Source: an uncultured Eubacteriales bacterium (lineage in GTDB: Bacteria > Bacillota > Clostridia > Oscillospirales > Oscillospiraceae). Taken from it: DNA of 24,064 bases. The notes under the pieces are model-generated. The model did not search any database, was not told where the DNA came from, and was given only the letters and a program-made list of their open reading frames with translations. The position numbers were made by a program, and so were the translations under genes. The DNA is taken from assembly GCA_900549865.1 (NCBI GenBank), contig URPU01000030.1:1-24064 (forward strand), written 5' to 3'. Shown piece after piece: positions 7,991 through 15,585 of this stretch (its first letter is position 1; each line of letters begins with the position of its first letter).

Positions 7991-8887
7991 TCAGACGAGC
8001 AGAGCCGCGCACAGCGCGGGATTATTCGCGCCCTGACACGAGGCCGTTATCGCCCCGGCCTTCACGGCGGCGCGGGCGCTTTCCTCAAGCCCCAGCCCGC
8101 GCAGACCGGCCCAGACTATCGCGGCCGTGGCCGCGTCGCCCGCGCCGGTGGTGTTGACCACCGTGACGAATTCGCGCGGCATACGCACGAGCGTATCGCC
8201 CTCCGCGGCGAGCATACCCTCCTCGCCGAGACTGATGAACACGCGCCTGACGCCCTTTTCGATGAGGGCGCGTGCCGCGCGCTCAGGGTCGGCCTCGCCG
8301 GTGAGCTTTTCGGCCTCGTAAATGTTCGGCTTTATCGCCGTGAGCTTGTCCAGCACCGGCAGCAGCCGCACGGCCTTCGCCGTGGAGACGGGGTCGGCGT
8401 ACAGCGGCGCGGTGCAGCTCTGTGCGGCGTACTCGATGGCCTCCGGTGAGAGATTTGCATCCAGTACGACGGCGCCGAAGGAGTTCAGCGCATCCATGTG
8501 CGCGGCGATGTGCGCAGGGGTGATGCAGGAGGTGATCTCCATATCGGCGATGCCTATCTCCATATCGCCGGTCTCATCGGTGACGTAGAGGTAGGTGGAG
8601 CTTCGCATGTCCGGCATGATGCGCGCGAGCGACAGGTCAATGCCTAGCTCCCGGCAGCTTGAAAGAATGCCCTGCCCGTACACGTCGCCGCCGACGGCGG
8701 TGACGAGGCTGACGTCCAGCCCCAGCAGGCGCAGATCATGGGCGATATTGCGCCCCACACCGCCGGGCCGCGCCGTTATGACGCCGGGGTTTGAATCGCG
8801 CATGACGAGCTTTGCAAACGGGCTTCCGCCGATGTCCATATTCACGCCGCCTATCACGGCGGCACGGTCATTGCTTATATGTGCCAT
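7991..8887 (-). CDS. psuK: Pseudouridine kinase (PfkB/ribokinase family)
   Basis: A 298-residue carbohydrate kinase of the PfkB fold, predicted to phosphorylate pseudouridine to pseudouridine 5'-phosphate in nucleoside salvage. The N-terminal DSNPG and PGGVGRNIAHDLRLLG segments are much closer to Escherichia coli PsuK (YeiC) than to ribokinase. The C-terminal NTTGAGDA motif supplies the anion hole and catalytic Asp. The ATG at 8887 lies 13 nt inside glgP, with AGGGAG about 14 nt upstream, so translation is probably coupled to glgP. The usual partner psuG (pseudouridine-5'-phosphate glycosidase) is not in the window. Another nucleoside or sugar substrate is possible. Confidence 0.85.
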   Translation of the reverse strand: MAHISNDRAAVIGGVNMDIGGSPFAKLVMRDSNPGVITARPGGVGRNIAHDLRLLGLDVSLVTAVGGDVYGQGILSSCRELGIDLSLARIMPDMRSSTYLYVTDETGDMEIGIADMEITSCITPAHIAAHMDALNSFGAVVLDANLSPEAIEYAAQSCTAPLYADPVSTAKAVRLLPVLDKLTAIKPNIYEAEKLTGEADPERAARALIEKGVRRVFISLGEEGMLAAEGDTLVRMPREFVTVVNTTGAGDAATAAIVWAGLRGLGLEESARAAVKAGAITASCQGANNPALCAALLV

Positions 8888-11274
8888 ATATTATCCGCAT
8901 ACTCCCTGATGGCGCGGTCGGCCGCGAACACGCCGCTCTGCGCGGTGTTGACGAGCGCGAGGCGCGCAAGCTCCGCCGGGTCGCTTATGCGGCTGTACAG
9001 CCGCTTCTGGCAGTCGGCGTAGGCGCGGTAATCCGCGACGAGCATGTACGGGTCGCCGCCGTAGAGCAGCATACTGACAAGGTCGGAATAGCTCTTCCCG
9101 TCGGAAAAGCCCTGACTGAAGCGGTCAAAGACGCGCATGATCTCCTCATCGCGCGAGGCGATGGCGTTGGGGTCGTAGCCCTCGGCCTTCATCCGCTCGA
9201 CCTCCTCGGTGCGAAGGCCGAAGAGGAACATGTTCTCGTCGCCGAGGCGCTCATACATCTCCACATTCGCGCCGTCGAGCGTGCCTATGGTGACGGCGCC
9301 GTTCATCATCAGCTTCATGCATCCGGTGCCGGAGGCCTCCTTACCGGCGGTGGAGATCTGCTCAGACACCTGCGCGGCGGGCACGATGGCCTCCGCCGCG
9401 GAGACGCGGTAATTCTCCACAAAGTAGACCTGGAGCTTCCCGCGGCACACGGGGTCGTGGTTGATGTCATTTGCGAGGGAGAGGATAAGCTCAATTATGC
9501 GCTTGGCCGTCCTGTACCCGGCCGCGGCCTTCGCGCCGAACACAAAGGTACGCGGAACGAATTCCATATTCGGGTCGTCATGGAGCTGCTGCTGGAGGCT
9601 TGCGATGCTCATGGCGCAGAGAAGCTGGCGCTTATACTCATGCAGGCGCTTCACCTGCACGTCCATAACGGTGTTCGGGTCGAGGGCGAAGCTATCGTTG
9701 CGGCGGGCAAAGTCCGCAAAGCGGAGCTTGTTCCGGTATTTTATCTCGTTCACGCGGCGCAAAACCTCGCTGTCGGAGACGAAGGCGTTGAGCTTTTCGA
9801 GCTCCTCCGGATGGGTGAGGTACCCGTCGCCGCCGAGAAGCTCGGTTATAAGGCCGTCCAGCCCCGGATTTATCTGGCTGAGCCAGCGGCGGTGGTCAAT
9901 GCCGTTGGTGACGTAGGTGAAGCGCTCCGGCCGGATCTCGCACACGTCGCGGAAGAGGTCGCGCTTGAGGATGTCGCCGTGGAGCTGAGACACGCCGTTG
10001 ACCTTATAGCACGCGGCAAGGCACATGTTCGCCATATGCACCTGCCCGTCGCGGATGATGAGGTTGCGGCCGACCTTCTCCCCCTCGCCGAAGTGCGCGG
10101 CAAGGAAATCGCACCAGCGGCGGTTGATCTCGCACATGATCTCCCACAGGCGGGGGAGAAGCTGCTGCACCAGATCCTGCGGCCAGCGCTCCAGCGCCTC
10201 GCTCATAACGGTGTGGTTGGTGTAGGCCACGCTGTTTTTCACGATATCCCAGGCCTCTTCCCAGCCCATGCCGTGCTCATCCATGAAGATGCGCATAAGC
10301 TCGGGAATGATGAGTGTGGGGTGGGTGTCGTTTATCTGGATGGTGTGGTGCTGGGCGAAGCTCTTTATATCGCCCCACTTGCGCATGTGCTTGCGCACGA
10401 TGTCCTGCGCCGTGGCGGAGACGAAGAAGTACTGCTGCTTGAGGCGCAGAGTCTTGCCCTCGATATGCTCATCCGCGGGGTAGAGCACCTTGGTGATGAC
10501 CTCGGCCATGGTGCGCTGCTCCATGCTCTTGACATACTCGCCCTCGGAGAAGAGGTACATGTCCAGAGAGTTGGGGCTTTTTGCATCCCACAGGCGCAGG
10601 TAGTTTATCTCCTTGCCGCCATAGCCCGCGATGAGCATGTCGCGCGGCACGGCGATGACGGCAGTGTAGCCGGTGTACTCGGCGGTGTAGTGGCCGAAGT
10701 TATCCCAATGCGGGGAGACCTGCCCGCCGAAGCGGACCTCAACGGCGTCCTCATAGCGCGGCACCAGCCAGCTCTCCGCTGCGATGCGCCAGTCGTCGGC
10801 GACCTCGGTCTGCTTTCCGTTGGTGAACTTCTGCTTGAATATGCCCAGCTCATAGCAGATGGAGTACCCCGTGGCCTCCAGCCCCAGCGTGGACATGCTG
10901 TCCATATAGCACGCGGCGAGGCGGCCCAGACCGCCGTTGCCGAGACCGGCGTCAGGCTCGGCCTCAAATATGTCGGACGCATTGCGCCCCATATCCTCCA
11001 GCGCGCCGGTGACGGCCCCGGAAATGCCGAGGTTGAAGGCGTTCTTCATAAGACTGCGCCCCATGAGGAACTCCATGGACATATAGTGCACTTCCTTCAC
11101 GGCATGACGCGGATCCTCCGCCACGAGAAGGCGGCTCATGATCTCACGTATGACTATGGCCGTGGCCTGAAAAAGCTGCGCGTCGGTCGCCTCGCCGCCC
11201 GTAACGCCGAAATGGGCGCAGAGCTTATCCTCTATGGCGCTGCGAACCTCGTCGCGTGAAATTTGTCCTTTCAT
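8875..11274 (-). CDS. glgP: Glycogen/maltodextrin phosphorylase
   Basis: A 799-residue GT35 phosphorylase that releases glucose-1-phosphate from glycogen or maltodextrin ends using phosphate and pyridoxal phosphate. The cofactor segment EASGTGCMKLMMNGA places the Schiff-base Lys at about residue 654. Other signatures are GNGGLGRLAACYMDS, QINDTHPTL and DGANVEM. The Cys replacing the usual Asn in SGTGN is minor. The start at 11274 is chosen for its GGAGGTA site; the frame stays open to 11334 but that extension has no such site. Two hairpins, one a good terminator, separate it from glgD, so it may be expressed below glgC/glgD or from an unseen promoter. Its last codons overlap psuK. Confidence 0.97.
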   Translation of the reverse strand: MKGQISRDEVRSAIEDKLCAHFGVTGGEATDAQLFQATAIVIREIMSRLLVAEDPRHAVKEVHYMSMEFLMGRSLMKNAFNLGISGAVTGALEDMGRNASDIFEAEPDAGLGNGGLGRLAACYMDSMSTLGLEATGYSICYELGIFKQKFTNGKQTEVADDWRIAAESWLVPRYEDAVEVRFGGQVSPHWDNFGHYTAEYTGYTAVIAVPRDMLIAGYGGKEINYLRLWDAKSPNSLDMYLFSEGEYVKSMEQRTMAEVITKVLYPADEHIEGKTLRLKQQYFFVSATAQDIVRKHMRKWGDIKSFAQHHTIQINDTHPTLIIPELMRIFMDEHGMGWEEAWDIVKNSVAYTNHTVMSEALERWPQDLVQQLLPRLWEIMCEINRRWCDFLAAHFGEGEKVGRNLIIRDGQVHMANMCLAACYKVNGVSQLHGDILKRDLFRDVCEIRPERFTYVTNGIDHRRWLSQINPGLDGLITELLGGDGYLTHPEELEKLNAFVSDSEVLRRVNEIKYRNKLRFADFARRNDSFALDPNTVMDVQVKRLHEYKRQLLCAMSIASLQQQLHDDPNMEFVPRTFVFGAKAAAGYRTAKRIIELILSLANDINHDPVCRGKLQVYFVENYRVSAAEAIVPAAQVSEQISTAGKEASGTGCMKLMMNGAVTIGTLDGANVEMYERLGDENMFLFGLRTEEVERMKAEGYDPNAIASRDEEIMRVFDRFSQGFSDGKSYSDLVSMLLYGGDPYMLVADYRAYADCQKRLYSRISDPAELARLALVNTAQSGVFAADRAIREYADNIWHI

Positions 11275-11305
11275 TTGATGTACCTCCGAAAAAACTGGAT
11301 TGAGC

Positions 11306-11332
11306 GCCCCGCCGGGCATTTTCCGGCAGGGC
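11306..11332 (-). other. GC-rich hairpin before glgP
   Basis: On the minus strand GCCCTGCCGG pairs with CCGGCGGGGC (one G-U pair) around a short A-rich loop. A run of six T follows about 12 nt later. It is either a second weak terminator or a 5'-end stabilising hairpin for a processed glgP mRNA. Confidence 0.45.
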
Positions 11333-11335
11333 ATA

Positions 11336-11385
11336 TAAAAAGCAAGGCCGCAGGCCGGATTGTCAGCCGCCTGCGGCGCTGCCTT
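11336..11385 (-). terminator. Intrinsic terminator between glgD and glgP
   Basis: Directly after glgD the minus strand forms a long stem, GCAGCGCCGCAGGC against GCCTGCGGCCTTGC with two mismatches, followed at once by TTTTTAT. This is a good Rho-independent terminator inside what otherwise looks like one glycogen operon. Confidence 0.7.
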
Positions 11386-11393
11386 ATTATCGG

Positions 11394-12506
11394 TCAGATC
11401 TTGCTGCCCTTGGGCACGACTATCGGCAGGCGCGGACTGCCGGAGAGGGTGAGGCCGGGGGCGAAGCTGGATATCTTGTCAGAGATCACGTAGCTGAGCT
11501 CAGTCCCTTCGCCGATCTCACAGCCGCGCATGATGATGCAGTTTTTCAGCTCCGCGCCCTTGCCGATGCGCGCGCCGGAGGAGATGATGCAGTTTTCAAT
11601 GCTGCCATCGATGACGCAGTTGTCGGCGACAAGGCTGTTTTTGGACACGGCGCTCTCGCCGTAATAGGTGCTGACGCCCTCCTTGATGCGCGTGCGCACA
11701 GGGCGCGAGGCGGGGAATATCTCGCCGCGCTTTTCCGGGTCGAGCATGTCCATATTCGCCCTGTAGAACGCCTGAACGGTGCGGATGGCGCAGGCGTAGC
11801 CGGGGTGGACGTAGGTGCTGAGGCGGTTGCCCTCCTCAAGATACAGCGCCACGGCGTCCTTATGGAAGCGGTAGAGGTTGCGCGCCTTGCACTTGTCCAT
11901 GAGGTCTATGAGCGTATCCTTGCGCACGATGAAGCCCTCAAGAGACGGCACGCCCAAGCCGCCGCCGAGGCGGTCAAAGAGCACGCGGCTGACAAAGCCG
12001 TCTTCACCGACGATGTATCTGTGATGGAGCCCCTCGGGGTCATGGTCGGCGCATATGGCCATCATATCGGCCCCTGCGGCGAAGTACTTCCTCTGTGCGG
12101 CCTCAAGGTCGATGTTGGCGCAGAGGTTGCCCAGCATGAGCACGATGTGACTCTGCGGGATGTCCTTTATATATGCGGCCACGGCGTTGATGGCCTCGAT
12201 GGTGCCGGTGTAGTTGCCGCGGTGGTAATCGGGCAGGCCGAAGGGCGGAAGCATCCTGAGTCCGCCGCTCTTGCGGCTCATATCCCAGGCCTTGCCGCTG
12301 CCGATATGGTCAAGCAGAGACTGATAGTCGCGCTGCATGATGACGCCGACGTCGAGTATGCCGGCGTTGCGCATGGAGCTGAGCGCGAAGTCGATGAGCC
12401 TGTAGCGCCCGCAGAAGGGCAGGGAGGCCGCCGTGCGCGCGTTGACGAGCAGGCCAAGCTCAGGCGAGGCGCTGTAGGCAAAGATTATTCCGTGAAAATC
12501 CTTCAT
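11394..12506 (-). CDS. glgD: Glucose-1-phosphate adenylyltransferase, GlgD subunit
   Basis: A 370-residue paralogue of GlgC that in Firmicutes pairs with GlgC to form a more active ADP-glucose pyrophosphorylase. The nucleotidyltransferase-like N-terminal domain is recognisable (FCGRYRLIDFALSSMRNAGI, GSGKAWDM, LPPFGLPDYHRGNYTGTIEAI). However, the GlgC phosphate loop GGQGSRL is replaced by AYSASPELGLL, so this subunit is probably regulatory rather than catalytic. The C-terminal part (from about residue 270) is a left-handed beta-helix with hexapeptide-like repeats. It starts 3 nt after the glgC stop, with its GGAGG site inside the end of glgC, so the two subunits should be translationally coupled. 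A terminator follows at 11336-11385. Confidence 0.95.
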   Translation of the reverse strand: MKDFHGIIFAYSASPELGLLVNARTAASLPFCGRYRLIDFALSSMRNAGILDVGVIMQRDYQSLLDHIGSGKAWDMSRKSGGLRMLPPFGLPDYHRGNYTGTIEAINAVAAYIKDIPQSHIVLMLGNLCANIDLEAAQRKYFAAGADMMAICADHDPEGLHHRYIVGEDGFVSRVLFDRLGGGLGVPSLEGFIVRKDTLIDLMDKCKARNLYRFHKDAVALYLEEGNRLSTYVHPGYACAIRTVQAFYRANMDMLDPEKRGEIFPASRPVRTRIKEGVSTYYGESAVSKNSLVADNCVIDGSIENCIISSGARIGKGAELKNCIIMRGCEIGEGTELSYVISDKISSFAPGLTLSGSPRLPIVVPKGSKI

Positions 12507-12509
12507 GAC

Positions 12510-13703
12510 TCAGACCTCCTCACCAGTATAGATCATTGCGCCCGCGGCGACAGTGCCGCCCGCCCTGATCTTTATATCCGGCCCGCAGGTGGCGACGCCC
12601 CACGCGTCCGTTCCGTCCGGCGGCGAGCCGACATGCGCGTTTTCGCCGATGACGGTGTTCTCACCGATGATGGCGTACTCCACCGTCGCCCCGGCCTCAA
12701 CGACTGCGCCGGGCATCAGCACGCTGTACAGCACGCGCGCGCCCTTTTCCACGCGCACGGAGGAGGAGAGCACGGAGTTTTCAACGTGCCCGTCGATATC
12801 GCAGCCCTCCGTGACGATGGAGTGGACGATGCTGGCATCCTTGCCGGTATAGTGCGGCGGGCATATCGGACTGCGCGAGCTTATGGGCCAGCTCGGGTCG
12901 TAGAGGTTGATGCGGTTTGTGGAGAGCATGTCCATATTTGCATCCCACAGACTCGTTATCGTGCCGACGTCGCGCCAGTACCCCTCAAAGCGGTAGGGCC
13001 ACAGCTTCTCGCCCGCTGCGAGCATGTTGGGAATGATGTTCTTGCCGAAGTCCTTGCTGGAGGAGGGGTCGTTCTCATCTGCGATGAGGTAGGCGCGCAG
13101 CTTCTCCCAGTTGAAGATGTATATGCCCATGGAGGCAAGGTCACTTTTCGGGTGGGCGGGCTTTTCCTCAAACTCCGCCACATAGCCGTCCTCGCCGACG
13201 CTCATTATGCCAAGGCGCGTGGCCTCTGCCATGCTGACCTGCTGCACGGAGATGGTGCAGGCGGCGTCATGCTCAAGATGCTCACGCAGCATGGCGGAGT
13301 AGTCCATCTTATAAATATGGTCGCCGGAGAGGATGAGCACGTTTTCGGGGTCATAGCTCTCTATGAAGCCGATGTTCTGATAAATGGCATTTGCCGTGCC
13401 GGAAAACCACGAGCCCTTTTCGCCCGCGCTCTGGTACGGCGGAAGGATGTACACGCCGCCGTCGGACACGTCAAGGTCCCACGGCTGGCCGCTGCCTATG
13501 TAGCTGTTGAGCTGAAGCGGGCGGTACTGCGTCAGCACGCCCACGGTGTCTATCCCGGAGTTTGCACAGTTGGACAGCGGAAAGTCAATGATCCTGTACT
13601 TCCCGCCGAAGGGAACGCTTGGTTTTGCGACGTTCTGGGTCAGCGCGTAAAGCCGGGAGCCCTGACCGCCTGCCAAAAGCATCGCTATACAGCTTTTCTT
13701 CAA
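12510..13703 (-). CDS. glgC: Glucose-1-phosphate adenylyltransferase, catalytic subunit
   Basis: A 397-residue enzyme that makes ADP-glucose from ATP and glucose-1-phosphate, the committed step of bacterial glycogen synthesis. It has the phosphate-binding loop LAGGQGSRL (residues 10-18), KPSVPFGGKYRIIDFPLSNC, the metal-binding Asp in LSGDHIYKMD, the sugar-binding FEEKP segment and a C-terminal beta-helix. The start appears to be TTG at 13703, which gives the usual family N-terminus (MKKSCIAMLLAGG). No strong ribosome-binding site is visible; only GAAAGAAG precedes it. A four-codon frame (ATG at 13711) ends in a TGA that overlaps this TTG. It follows pth by 52 nt and precedes glgD by 3 nt. Branching enzyme and glycogen synthase genes are not in the window. 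Confidence 0.96.
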   Translation of the reverse strand: MKKSCIAMLLAGGQGSRLYALTQNVAKPSVPFGGKYRIIDFPLSNCANSGIDTVGVLTQYRPLQLNSYIGSGQPWDLDVSDGGVYILPPYQSAGEKGSWFSGTANAIYQNIGFIESYDPENVLILSGDHIYKMDYSAMLREHLEHDAACTISVQQVSMAEATRLGIMSVGEDGYVAEFEEKPAHPKSDLASMGIYIFNWEKLRAYLIADENDPSSSKDFGKNIIPNMLAAGEKLWPYRFEGYWRDVGTITSLWDANMDMLSTNRINLYDPSWPISSRSPICPPHYTGKDASIVHSIVTEGCDIDGHVENSVLSSSVRVEKGARVLYSVLMPGAVVEAGATVEYAIIGENTVIGENAHVGSPPDGTDAWGVATCGPDIKIRAGGTVAAGAMIYTGEEV

Positions 13704-13755
13704 TCGCTCATCTTCTTTCGCACAATATTTTCAGCCCGGTCACAAAGCCCGGCGC

Positions 13756-14349
13756 TTATTTATTATTGAACCTGTTCATCGCGCGCTCCGCCCCGTCGGT
13801 GATGTAGCACTCGACAGCGGCGGCGGCGTTCTCCGCCGCGCGCGCCATATCCTCCGCGTCCTGATTCTTGAAGGTGGACAGCACCCAGTCCTTCACGTCG
13901 TAATCCGGGTGCGGCGGCGCGCCGACGCCGAGGCGTATGCGGGGGAACTCCTCCGTGCCGAGCAGGGCGATGATGTTTTTCAGCCCGTTGTGCCCGCCGG
14001 CGCTGCCCTTTGTGCGGATGCGCAGCTTGCCCACGGGAAGCGCCATCTCGTCGGACACGACGATGATGCGCGCGCTGGGGATCTTATAAAAGCGCGCGGC
14101 CTGCGCCACGGCCTCGCCGGAGAGGTTCATATACGTCTGCGGCTTCATGAGAAGCACGCTCTCCCCGTTGATGACGCACTGTGCCGTCAGCGCCTTGAAG
14201 CGCAGCTTGTTTATGCGCACGCCGGCGCGCTTTTCCATCGCGTCGGCCGCCATGAAGCCGGCGTTGTGGCGCGTGCCCGCATATTTGGTTCCGGGGTTGC
14301 CCAGAAACACCACGAGCCACGCCGCGGCGCCCGGCTTATTGAAAAGCAT
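13756..14349 (-). CDS. pth: Peptidyl-tRNA hydrolase
   Basis: A 197-residue esterase that frees tRNA from peptidyl-tRNA dropped by ribosomes. The family motifs are present in order: FLGNPGTKYAGTRHNAGF with catalytic His28 and substrate-binding Asn18, then the VVSDEMALPVGKLRIR segment carrying the conserved Asp, then GSAGGHNGLKN. The N-terminus is about eight residues longer than usual (MLFNKPGAAAW). No later start would keep the LGNPG motif, so ATG 14349 stands; it follows GGAAGAG. It lies 28 nt after prs. This prs-pth pairing is common in Firmicutes and places pth in a housekeeping operon that continues into the glycogen genes. Confidence 0.97.
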   Translation of the reverse strand: MLFNKPGAAAWLVVFLGNPGTKYAGTRHNAGFMAADAMEKRAGVRINKLRFKALTAQCVINGESVLLMKPQTYMNLSGEAVAQAARFYKIPSARIIVVSDEMALPVGKLRIRTKGSAGGHNGLKNIIALLGTEEFPRIRLGVGAPPHPDYDVKDWVLSTFKNQDAEDMARAAENAAAAVECYITDGAERAMNRFNNK

Positions 14350-14377
14350 GGTGAAACTCTTCCTTTCGCGTCTCCGC

Positions 14378-15340
14378 TCAGTCGAAGAGATTGGAGATGG
14401 AGACTTCCTCGTATATTCTTCTGATGGCCTCGGCGAATACCGGCGCCGTCGAAATGTATTCTATCTTGCTGCATGCGGGCTTGTCGGAGGGGTAGGGGAT
14501 GGTGTCGAGCAGCAGCAGATCCTTTATGCAGCTTTCGTTGATGCGGTCTATCGCGGAGCCGGAGAGAACGCCGTGCGTTGCGCAGGCGTAGACCTCCTTC
14601 GCGCCGCCGATGTCCTTTATGGCCTTTGCCGCGCCGCAGAGGGAGCCGGCGGTGTCCACGATGTCGTCAAGCAGGATGCACGTCTTTCCCTCAACGTTGC
14701 CGATGATATTCATGACCTCGGACTGGTTGGCGCGCTCACGGCGCTTGTCAACGATGGCCATGTTCACGCCCAGCTTCATGGAGAAGGCGCGGGCGCGCGC
14801 GGTGCTGCCGACGTCGGGAGAGACGACCATAACGTCCTCATTGCCCTTGCCGAACATCTTCACAAAATGGCGCACGAAAAGGTGGCTGCCCATGAGGTTG
14901 TCCACGGGGATATCAAAAAAGCCCTGTATCTGCGCGGCGTGCAGGTCCATCGTAAGCACCCTGTCCGCACCGGCGGCAGTGATGAGGTTTGCGACGAGCT
15001 TTGCGGATATGGGGTCGCGGCTTTTCGCCTTGCGGTCCTGCCGGGCGTAGCCGAAGTATGGGATGACCGCCGTGATGCGGCCGGCGGAGGCGCGGCGCAT
15101 GGCGTCTATCATTATGAGAAGCTCCATGAGATTGTCGTTGACATGGTTGCAGGTGGACTGCACAATAAAAACGTCCTTGCCGCGGACAGGTTCAAACACG
15201 GAAATGGAGCATTCACCGTCGGCAAACTGCGAAACGGACGCGTTGCCGAGACTCTTGTAAAGCTGCGCGCAGATATCCTCTGCCAGCGCCGGGTTGGAGT
15301 TGCCGGTGAAAACCTTTATTTCCTTGCCGTGTGATATCAT
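14378..15340 (-). CDS. prs: Ribose-phosphate pyrophosphokinase (PRPP synthetase)
   Basis: A 320-residue class I enzyme making PRPP from ribose-5-phosphate and ATP for purine, pyrimidine, histidine, tryptophan and NAD synthesis. Visible motifs are FTGNSNPALAEDI at the N-terminus, the flexible loop and ATP site around GYARQDRKAKSRDPISAKLVA, the metal-binding DLHAAQIQGFFDIP, and the PRPP-binding loop CILLDDIVDTAGSL. The start ATG at 15340 follows GGAGGA; the open frame extends to 15517 through the promoter and leader and is not coding there. It is the first gene of the minus-strand block and has a long structured leader with an extended -10 promoter. Confidence 0.97.
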   Translation of the reverse strand: MISHGKEIKVFTGNSNPALAEDICAQLYKSLGNASVSQFADGECSISVFEPVRGKDVFIVQSTCNHVNDNLMELLIMIDAMRRASAGRITAVIPYFGYARQDRKAKSRDPISAKLVANLITAAGADRVLTMDLHAAQIQGFFDIPVDNLMGSHLFVRHFVKMFGKGNEDVMVVSPDVGSTARARAFSMKLGVNMAIVDKRRERANQSEVMNIIGNVEGKTCILLDDIVDTAGSLCGAAKAIKDIGGAKEVYACATHGVLSGSAIDRINESCIKDLLLLDTIPYPSDKPACSKIEYISTAPVFAEAIRRIYEEVSISNLFD

Positions 15341-15382
15341 TTCTCTTTGTCCTCCGTAAATTTCATTATTCTTTACCCATAC

Positions 15383-15428
15383 GGGCAGCCGCTTCGGAGT
15401 CCGGACTTCTCCGCCTGCGGCCAAGCCC
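15383..15428 (-). other. Structured leader RNA upstream of prs
   Basis: On the minus strand three nested stems can form one long hairpin: GGGC/GCCC outside, GCCGC/GCGGC next and GGAG/CTCC inside. The apical loop carries the self-complementary AGTCCGGACT. It lies between the predicted start site (about 15436) and the prs start codon and has no T-run. I do not recognise a known riboswitch. Regulatory or stabilising roles are open. Confidence 0.45.
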
Positions 15429-15442
15429 TCTACCACTATTTT

Positions 15443-15451
15443 ATTATAACA
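15443..15451 (-). promoter_or_regulatory. Extended -10 promoter for prs
   Basis: The minus strand reads TGTTATAAT, a perfect extended -10 element (TGnTATAAT). No good -35 lies 17 nt upstream, as is usual for extended -10 promoters. The transcript would carry a leader of roughly 95 nt before prs. Confidence 0.6.
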
Positions 15452-15518
15452 TACAACACCCTGTTTGGGAAGAGAAAGCGCGCAATATAACAAATAAAAA
15501 AGATGATAAAAAAACACA

Positions 15519-15547
15519 TTTACAAGTGCGGGATTTTTGTATATAAT
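15519..15547 (+). promoter_or_regulatory. Sigma-A-type promoter of prfB
   Basis: TTTACA (15519-15524) and TATAAT (15542-15547) are separated by exactly 17 nt. The predicted start near 15554 gives a short leader to the prfB start. It is divergent from the prs promoter, about 70 bp away. Confidence 0.75.
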
Positions 15548-15585
15548 AATTTTTCAGTGACATATAATCTGATGGAAAGTAGTGG

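Noticed and set aside
8812..11259. A very long open frame (815 codons) on the plus strand
   Set aside because: It is antisense to glgP, which has clear family motifs and a ribosome-binding site. High GC leaves few stops in the complementary frame, and the plus-strand product has no recognisable domain.
11805..13769. A 654-codon open frame on the plus strand
   Set aside because: It is antisense to glgD and glgC, both of which are certain, and spans their junction and the gap to pth.
14147..15334. A 395-codon open frame on the plus strand
   Set aside because: It is antisense to pth and prs, whose catalytic motifs are unmistakable.
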